Source: Chloroflexota bacterium
GTDB taxonomy: Bacteria > Chloroflexota > Dehalococcoidia > SZUA-161
Assembly (NCBI GenBank): GCA_016865955.1
Contig: VGNW01000005.1
Span: 1 to 25,549 of the forward strand
DNA: 25,549 nucleotides
Direction: 5' to 3'
Shown piece by piece: positions 22,000-25,549 of this stretch. The position numbers and the translations under genes are program-made. The notes beneath the pieces were generated by a model. It was not told where the DNA came from. It searched no databases and saw only the letters and a program-made list of their open reading frames with translations. How positions within the stretch are numbered: position 1 is the first letter of the stretch; the number at the start of each line of letters is the position of its first letter.

Positions 22000-23129
22000 G
22001 GTAAAAACCGCCGGAATACCTCGTTGCCCAGCAGCCTGCCGCGCGGCGTGAGCCTGATACGGCGATTGATACATTCGACTAATCCCAAATCGCTCAATTC
22101 TGATATCTCCGAACCGTACCGCTTGAGTATGTCTATGCCGAAATGACTTTTAATGGCATCGGTGGCGATGCCTTCGCTCAACCTCAGCCCCAGGATAACC
22201 GTTTCCGAGAGGTGCAGTTCCGGACCTATCGCCTCGTCAAGCTCGTGCAGCGGCAGTTTGTTGTAGGAAAACGAATTTAGATAAACATCGAGGTCTGAAG
22301 TATTGGCAAAACGATGCCCGTCCATGCAGGAGTGGGCGGCAACCCCCGCGCCGATATAAGGCAGGTTGTGCCAGTACGCCAGATTGTGGCTGCACTCGTA
22401 TCCCGGCTTCGACCAGTTCGATATCTCGTAGTGAGAATAGCCGTATTTGCCCAGCATCTGTTCAGCAGTTTCATACATGTCGGCGGCGAGATCGGGGTCG
22501 GTTTGAGGCAAAGCTCCTCGCTCGATTGCCTGAAACAGAGGGGCCTCCTCTTCAAGCGTGAGGGCATAAAGCGAAATATGTTCCGGTTTTAACTCTACAG
22601 CTTGCTCCAGTGTGTGCTGCCAGCCTGCTATGTTTTGTCCGGGCAGGCTGTAGATAAGGTCGATGTTCAGATTGGAGAAGCCGGTGTCTCGGGCAAGCCG
22701 TATCGCCTCTTTCGCCTCAGCGGCAGTATGGATGCGTCCCAGCAGCGCCAGCTCCCTGTCGTTGAAGCTCTGCACTCCGATGCTGAGCCGGTTGACACCC
22801 GATGCCCCGATGTCGGCAAGATACCTTGCATCGACAGTGCCCGGATTAGCCTCGATGGTTATCTCGGCGTCTACGTTTACTGTAAAGAGCAAGCGTATGG
22901 TACATAGGATATCGTCAATCTGTTCTTCGGGAAGCAGGCTGGGGGTTCCCCCGCCGAAGTAGATGCTACGAACATGCTCGCCTCCGGCGCGAAACGCCAG
23001 TTCCTGCTTCAGCGAGTCGACATAGGCAGGTATATCCTCTGCGCGACCACCGTACGATACGAACGAGCAGTAGTTACACCTGCGCCGGCAAAAGGGGATA
23101 TGGATGTAAAGCGAAATTTCCCGTTTCAT
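21996..23129 (-). CDS. hemW: HemW-type radical SAM protein (heme chaperone)
   Basis: A 377-aa radical SAM protein of the HemN/HemW family. The cluster motif is Cys14-x3-Cys18-x2-Cys21 (HIPFCRRRCNYCSF), followed by YFGGGTPSLLP. The lack of the extra residues typical of true oxygen-independent coproporphyrinogen oxidase and the length agree with HemW, established as a heme-binding chaperone. A C-terminal HemN-type domain is present (SETVILGLRLSEGI...RLTPRGRLLGNEVFRRFL). It starts with ATG at 23129 under an extended -10 promoter with a very short leader, and overlaps lepA by 4 bases. Confidence 0.92.
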   Translation of the reverse strand: MKREISLYIHIPFCRRRCNYCSFVSYGGRAEDIPAYVDSLKQELAFRAGGEHVRSIYFGGGTPSLLPEEQIDDILCTIRLLFTVNVDAEITIEANPGTVDARYLADIGASGVNRLSIGVQSFNDRELALLGRIHTAAEAKEAIRLARDTGFSNLNIDLIYSLPGQNIAGWQHTLEQAVELKPEHISLYALTLEEEAPLFQAIERGALPQTDPDLAADMYETAEQMLGKYGYSHYEISNWSKPGYECSHNLAYWHNLPYIGAGVAAHSCMDGHRFANTSDLDVYLNSFSYNKLPLHELDEAIGPELHLSETVILGLRLSEGIATDAIKSHFGIDILKRYGSEISELSDLGLVECINRRIRLTPRGRLLGNEVFRRFLP

Positions 23130-23142
23130 TTAGTTGAATACG

Positions 23143-23151
23143 ATTATAGCA
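23143..23151 (-). promoter_or_regulatory. Extended -10 promoter of hemW-lepA
   Basis: On the minus strand TGC-TATAAT, a perfect -10 with TGn extension. It ends 13 bases before the ATG, so the leader is about 6-7 bases and contains no SD. The arrangement matches the promoters at 3091-3099 and 5085-5093. Confidence 0.55.
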
Positions 23152-23281
23152 GAAGCCTTCGCAAAAGTAAGGTTTGTGCAGCCTGTCGGTGAGACAAAAG
23201 TAGCATACACCTGAGGTCTGTACCGATAACATAGAAGCTGAAGTCTATCTATGTTCGGGTAATCTTAAGCTATGCTGGGGT

Positions 23282-23305
23282 AGCTTGGAGCGCCTGCTCC
23301 AAGCT
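23282..23305. repeat. Hairpin repeat upstream of the molybdopterin lipoprotein gene
   Basis: AGCTTGGAGC and GCTCCAAGCT form a perfect 10-bp stem with loop GCCT, preceded by GGGGT. It shares the GGAGCGCCTGCTCC core with the double hairpin at 8974-9030. It ends 18 bases before the ATG at 23324. Confidence 0.65.
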
Positions 23306-23323
23306 CATAGAGGGGATGAGTTC

Positions 23324-24013
23324 ATGAAGAAGAAATATGCAGTTGGCGTCGCGCTTATATTTGCGGTGCTTCTGACAGGACTGTCATTGGCGAGCTGTAC
23401 GGGAAACGAGGGAACCGGCGATACCAACGGTCTGCCATCTGTGGAGGTCAGAGAGTACGAAGGCGTAAACCTTTCCTCCATCAATGAGTTCAGAGAGAAC
23501 TCCATAGCAGGACCTCAGTACATCGACCTCAAGACCTATAAGCTCAAGATTACCGGTCTGGTGCAGAATCCGGCTGAATACACTTATGACGAAGTACTTG
23601 CCAGTTATGAGAAATATCAAAAGGTAGTGGAGTTGAACTGCGTCGAGGACTGGAGCGTAACGATTCTCTGGGAGGGCGTTCTGGTCGGTGATTTGCTGGA
23701 AGAAGCCGGAGTTTCCTCAGAGGCGAAAGTGGTCATATTCCATGCCTACGACGGATACACGACCTCTCTGCCTGTAGACGAGATAATCGGCAATAAAATC
23801 CTGATGGCATACAAGATGAATGGCGTGGTAATACCTCCGGAGAGAGGCGCGCCATTTCAACTGGTGGCTGAGAGCAAATGGGGCTACAAGTGGATCAAAT
23901 GGATAACCGAAATCGAGCTGTCCGACGATGAGAATTACGAAGGCTTCTGGGAGAGGAGGGGCTATTCCAACGAAGGGAATCTCGACGAGTATTATTTTGA
24001 GAATATCCCTTAA
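23324..24013 (+). CDS. Molybdopterin-dependent oxidoreductase lipoprotein (YedY/sulfite-oxidase fold)
   Basis: A 229-aa exported lipoprotein. The signal peptide ends in a lipobox LSLAS-Cys25, and a short Gly/Asn-rich linker follows. The rest is the sulfite-oxidase-type molybdopterin domain: YKLKITGLVQNPAEYTYDEV (about 72-91), then VELNCVEDWSV, where Cys106 matches the molybdenum-binding cysteine, then YDGYTTSLPVDE and ERGAPFQLVAESKWGYKWIKWI. It is shorter than full MsrP/YedY and has no dimerisation domain. A reductase or oxidase outside the membrane is expected; the partner and substrate are unknown. The ATG at 23324 has AGGGG 8 bases upstream. No cytochrome or membrane subunit gene is adjacent. 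Export of a cofactor-loaded protein normally needs Tat, but no twin-arginine is visible. Confidence 0.88.
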   Translation: MKKKYAVGVALIFAVLLTGLSLASCTGNEGTGDTNGLPSVEVREYEGVNLSSINEFRENSIAGPQYIDLKTYKLKITGLVQNPAEYTYDEVLASYEKYQKVVELNCVEDWSVTILWEGVLVGDLLEEAGVSSEAKVVIFHAYDGYTTSLPVDEIIGNKILMAYKMNGVVIPPERGAPFQLVAESKWGYKWIKWITEIELSDDENYEGFWERRGYSNEGNLDEYYFENIP

Positions 24014-24036
24014 ACATTCGCCTCTGAGCCTGTTTG

Positions 24037-24053
24037 ATATTATGAGATAATAT
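24037..24053. other. AT-rich hairpin after the lipoprotein gene
   Basis: ATATTAT-GAG-ATAATAT, a perfect 7-bp stem with a 3-base loop 23 bases after the stop codon. It has no T-run after it, so its role as a terminator is doubtful. Confidence 0.3.
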
Positions 24054-24127
24054 TAACCATCCGTCGTGTTGCTGATTGCATCCTGCATGATAAATTACTT
24101 GAAAAGAAGGAGACTCAACCCTGTAAT

Positions 24128-24391
24128 TTAGATTCCCTTGTAGGTATCCTCTCTGCGCCTGGCTACCCTGACTATTATAACCAGCTTATTCGTATCGTCT
24201 ATGGCATAAACTAACCTGAATCTTCCCATTCTGACCCGCCAGAGACCGCTGTCAGCCAGTTTCTTCACTCTGTGGGGTCGGGGGTTACTCTCCAGCGAAT
24301 CGATAACTCTGGCTACTACTCGATAATCTTTTAGAGACAGGGAATCCAGTCCCTCCTGGGATGTCCGCCTCAGCCTGACCTCATAGCTCAC
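24128..24391 (-). CDS. RelE/ParE-family toxin
   Basis: An 87-aa protein of the RelE/ParE toxin superfamily. Typical features are YEVRLRRTSQEGLDSL at the start, VKKLADSGLWRVRMGRFRLVYAIDD (the G-x-W-R-V-R-x-G-x-x-R-x-x-Y pattern) and the C-terminal IIVRVARRREDTYK, which matches the RelE-like HRxxxY end with Arg in place of His. RelE members cut mRNA at the ribosome; ParE members poison gyrase. The sequence is nearer RelE. It starts with GTG 2 bases after the antitoxin stop and is surely co-transcribed with it. Confidence 0.85.
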   Translation of the reverse strand: MSYEVRLRRTSQEGLDSLSLKDYRVVARVIDSLESNPRPHRVKKLADSGLWRVRMGRFRLVYAIDDTNKLVIIVRVARRREDTYKGI

Positions 24392-24393
24392 CC

Positions 24394-24621
24394 TTAGCGT
24401 CCCTGCCTGCCCTTGTGATACTGTTTCCAGGTTACAGTGCCCTTATCGTCAGCAAGCGCCTTTAGCCCTTCCCGGACATCCTCCGCATCCTCCAGTATCT
24501 CCAGGGCGGCATCGCGGAGCAGCTTGGCCATGGAGGTGCGCTGTTCGAAAGCGAGGCGTCTCAGCCTTTCGTGCTGCTCTTCTGTCAAAAAAATCGTGGT
24601 GCGCTTAAACGACGTGACCAT
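24394..24621 (-). CDS. Ribbon-helix-helix antitoxin
   Basis: A 75-aa antitoxin. The N-terminal ribbon-helix-helix DNA-binding region is FKRTTIFLTEEQHERLRRLAFEQRTSMAKLLRDAALEIL (about 5-43), of the CopG/RHH type. The C-terminal acidic and flexible part (DAEDVREGLKALADDKGTVTWKQY) would wrap the toxin. The ATG at 24621 has AGGGG about 8 bases upstream; an in-frame ATG 6 codons earlier lacks an SD. It lies directly upstream of the toxin and downstream of a promoter overlapped by an inverted repeat, as expected for autoregulation. Confidence 0.85.
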   Translation of the reverse strand: MVTSFKRTTIFLTEEQHERLRRLAFEQRTSMAKLLRDAALEILEDAEDVREGLKALADDKGTVTWKQYHKGRQGR

Positions 24622-24641
24622 AATCTTTCCCCTCTGCATTC

Positions 24642-24670
24642 AGAGTAACATACAAACATCGGTATGTCAA
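24642..24670 (-). promoter_or_regulatory. Autoregulated promoter of the toxin-antitoxin operon
   Basis: On the minus strand TTGACA (24670-24665), 17-base spacer, TACTCT (24647-24642). An inverted repeat ACATAC (24648-24653) and GTATGT (24662-24667), 8 bases apart, overlaps the -35 box and the spacer. It is the likely operator of the ribbon-helix-helix antitoxin. Confidence 0.6.
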
Positions 24671-24819
24671 TATGCTGTCATGCTATCTAGTACATGCACA
24701 ACAAGAAACGGAGATAGAACTATCGCAGCGCATGTTTGAATCCGTGAGTAGAAGAGGAAAACGATGGCCTTATTTCCAGAAGGCATAGAATAGATAAAGT
24801 ATTTTCTAACAGGAGAGCG

Positions 24820-25302
24820 CTAGTGAGAGACGGAAATGTTCGCGTGCGCCTTCACGCCTATTCTCACTACGGCCTCCTGGGTAAATTCAAGGTTGAAACT
24901 AATGCGTCCTTTGAAAACACGCTTGCTAGGTATCAGTATGTTAATATCAAAAAACCGGCCATGCTGTTCAACCTTTTGGGCGACATGACCACTATACCCG
25001 TTTTCTCCTCTCTCGAAGCGCGTTTTTTCAGTATTGTTAACTCCATGAATGTCCACATTTAGATGGTTAGCTTTTTGGTCCCAGCGGAATGAGAATCGTG
25101 GTAAAAGATCCGCCTTTGGTTCTAATCCGCCAACAACCAGACAGCTTTGTTCTGTCGTCTTGCTCTCCTTAGGAACCTGAACAGTGTAATCCTCGTCTAA
25201 ATGCTCAAATTCCATTATCGTGTTAAAGGCACGATTAACATCACCTTTGGAATCCTTGCCTTTGTGGGTCACACCTTTCCAGCCACCCTTATCTCTTTGC
25301 GT
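24820..25302 (-). CDS. Hypothetical protein, start codon apparently ACG
   Basis: I do not recognise this protein. From ACG at 25302 it is 160 aa; from the first standard start, GTG at 25272, it is 150 aa. It is soluble, with no signal or membrane segment, rich in alternating polar/hydrophobic segments suggesting beta structure (FSFRWDQKANHLNVDIHG, RFFDINILIPSKRVFKGRISF). The frame is open up to a TAG at 25314. AGGAGG at 25313-25308 stands 5 bases before the ACG, the ideal spacing, while the GTG has only AAGG at an unsuitable distance. A strong promoter is upstream. So either translation starts at ACG, or an ATG has mutated and the gene now uses GTG weakly. Confidence 0.6.
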   Translation of the reverse strand, partial: TQRDKGGWKGVTHKGKDSKGDVNRAFNTIMEFEHLDEDYTVQVPKESKTTEQSCLVVGGLEPKADLLPRFSFRWDQKANHLNVDIHGVNNTEKTRFERGENGYSGHVAQKVEQHGRFFDINILIPSKRVFKGRISFNLEFTQEAVVRIGVKAHANISVSH

Positions 25303-25346
25303 TTCCCCCTCCTAAGTTAATAAGGAATAGGTCGCCTTCTTGCCGG

Positions 25347-25376
25347 AGTATACAAGGTAATGGTGAAGAAAGTCAA
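25347..25376 (-). promoter_or_regulatory. Promoter of the hypothetical gene at 24820-25302
   Basis: On the minus strand TTGACT (25376-25371), 18-base spacer, TATACT (25352-25347), identical in both boxes and spacing to the promoter at 20-49. The leader would be about 38 bases and carry the AGGAGG. Confidence 0.6.
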
Positions 25377-25452
25377 TGATTGTCGCAATCGAGCTACATA
25401 TCAGGGCCTACACAGCGATGACGTCGCTGGAGAAGTTGGAGAGGGCAATAAG

Positions 25453-25480
25453 GTAGGGGCACAGCGCGCTGTGCCCCTAC
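25453..25480. repeat. 28-bp perfect palindrome
   Basis: GTAGGGGCACAGCG followed directly by its exact reverse complement. It shares GTAGGGGCACA with 6833-6860. It lies 25 bases beyond the stop codon of the partial gene at the right edge and could end its transcript. Confidence 0.7.
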
Positions 25481-25505
25481 GATTTTATAGGGCAGAAACT
25501 TGATT

Positions 25506-25549
25506 CTATTTGTTCAGCTTGCTCTCGAACGATTCCAGCTTTTGCTCGA
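25506..25549 (-). CDS. C-terminal end of a truncated gene
   Basis: On the minus strand the last 44 bases read, in one frame, ...EQKLESFESKLNK followed by TAG. The heptad-like Leu/Phe spacing suggests the end of a coiled coil. The gene is cut by the window edge. With only 13 codons the call is tentative; the palindrome downstream, like those after other genes here, supports it. Confidence 0.4.
   Translation of the reverse strand, partial: EQKLESFESKLNK

Noticed and set aside
24823..25062. 79-codon plus-strand GTG frame with AGGAG upstream, opposite the hypothetical gene
   Set aside because: The SD spacing is acceptable, but no promoter is seen. The minus-strand frame is twice as long and has a strong promoter and SD, so the minus strand is preferred.
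1..25549. CRISPR array, tRNA or rRNA genes
   Set aside because: No regularly spaced direct repeats, no cloverleaf with TTC-A-A arm context and no rRNA-like stretch were noticed on reading; a tRNA scan was not possible here.

Overview
The window looks like chromosomal DNA of an uncultured, probably anaerobic Chloroflexota bacterium of the Dehalococcoidia type. This is an inference. It rests on moderate GC, SD-led compact gene blocks, many CoA-metabolism genes, abundant short palindromic intergenic repeats, and a folate cluster whose pteridine enzyme has the Cys-Glu active site described for PTPS-III proteins of folB-less bacteria including Chloroflexi. No tRNA, rRNA, CRISPR array, phage or complete insertion sequence is visible.

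Layout, left to right. 1-1290 (+): signal peptidase I, a Trm112-like zinc-ribbon protein and a small two-helix membrane protein. 1309-3068 (-): folate operon folP-folK-PTPS-III. 3175-5064 (-): RNA repair pair archease-RtcB. Divergent from it (+), 5234-6822: a Mut7-C type RNase/zinc-ribbon protein overlapping a class II HDAC/AcuC-like deacetylase. 6857-8008 (-): a CoA-transferase III/racemase family protein. 8239-10912 (+): tlyA, NAD kinase, a GNAT acetyltransferase and a Nudix hydrolase. 10909-17790 (-): a five-gene acyl-CoA operon, in transcription order acyl-CoA ligase, HMG-CoA-synthase-like/OB-fold fusion, thiolase, acyl-CoA dehydrogenase and a second family III protein, with a clear TTGACA-17-TATATT promoter. 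18272-18752 (+): a promoter with a perfect palindromic operator in its spacer, a 58-aa IS1-type zinc ribbon and a small hypothetical protein. 19012-20136 (+): a cysteine-rich ferredoxin-like protein. 20176-23129 (-): hemW-lepA. 23324-24013 (+): a YedY/sulfite-oxidase-fold lipoprotein. 24128-24621 (-): a RelE/ribbon-helix-helix toxin-antitoxin pair. 24820-25302 (-): an unknown protein with a strong promoter and SD but an ACG where the start should be. 25506-25549 (-): the tail of another gene.

The most interesting part is the acyl-CoA operon. The HMG-CoA-synthase-like protein appears to have lost the catalytic Cys and Glu but carries a fused DUF35 OB-fold/zinc-ribbon, directly upstream of an intact thiolase. 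The acyl-CoA dehydrogenase has Asp in place of the usual catalytic Glu. The two family III proteins have an alpha-methylacyl-CoA-racemase-like His/Asp pair. Together they suggest an uncharacterised route for a branched or otherwise unusual carboxylic acid, built on a pseudo-enzyme scaffold. A second theme is regulatory and genome-structural: several families of palindromic repeats sit at gene ends, in three cases supplying the stop codon, and promoters fall into a TTGAC(T/A)-17/18 class and an extended -10 (TGnTATAAT) class, some apparently giving leaderless or nearly leaderless transcripts.
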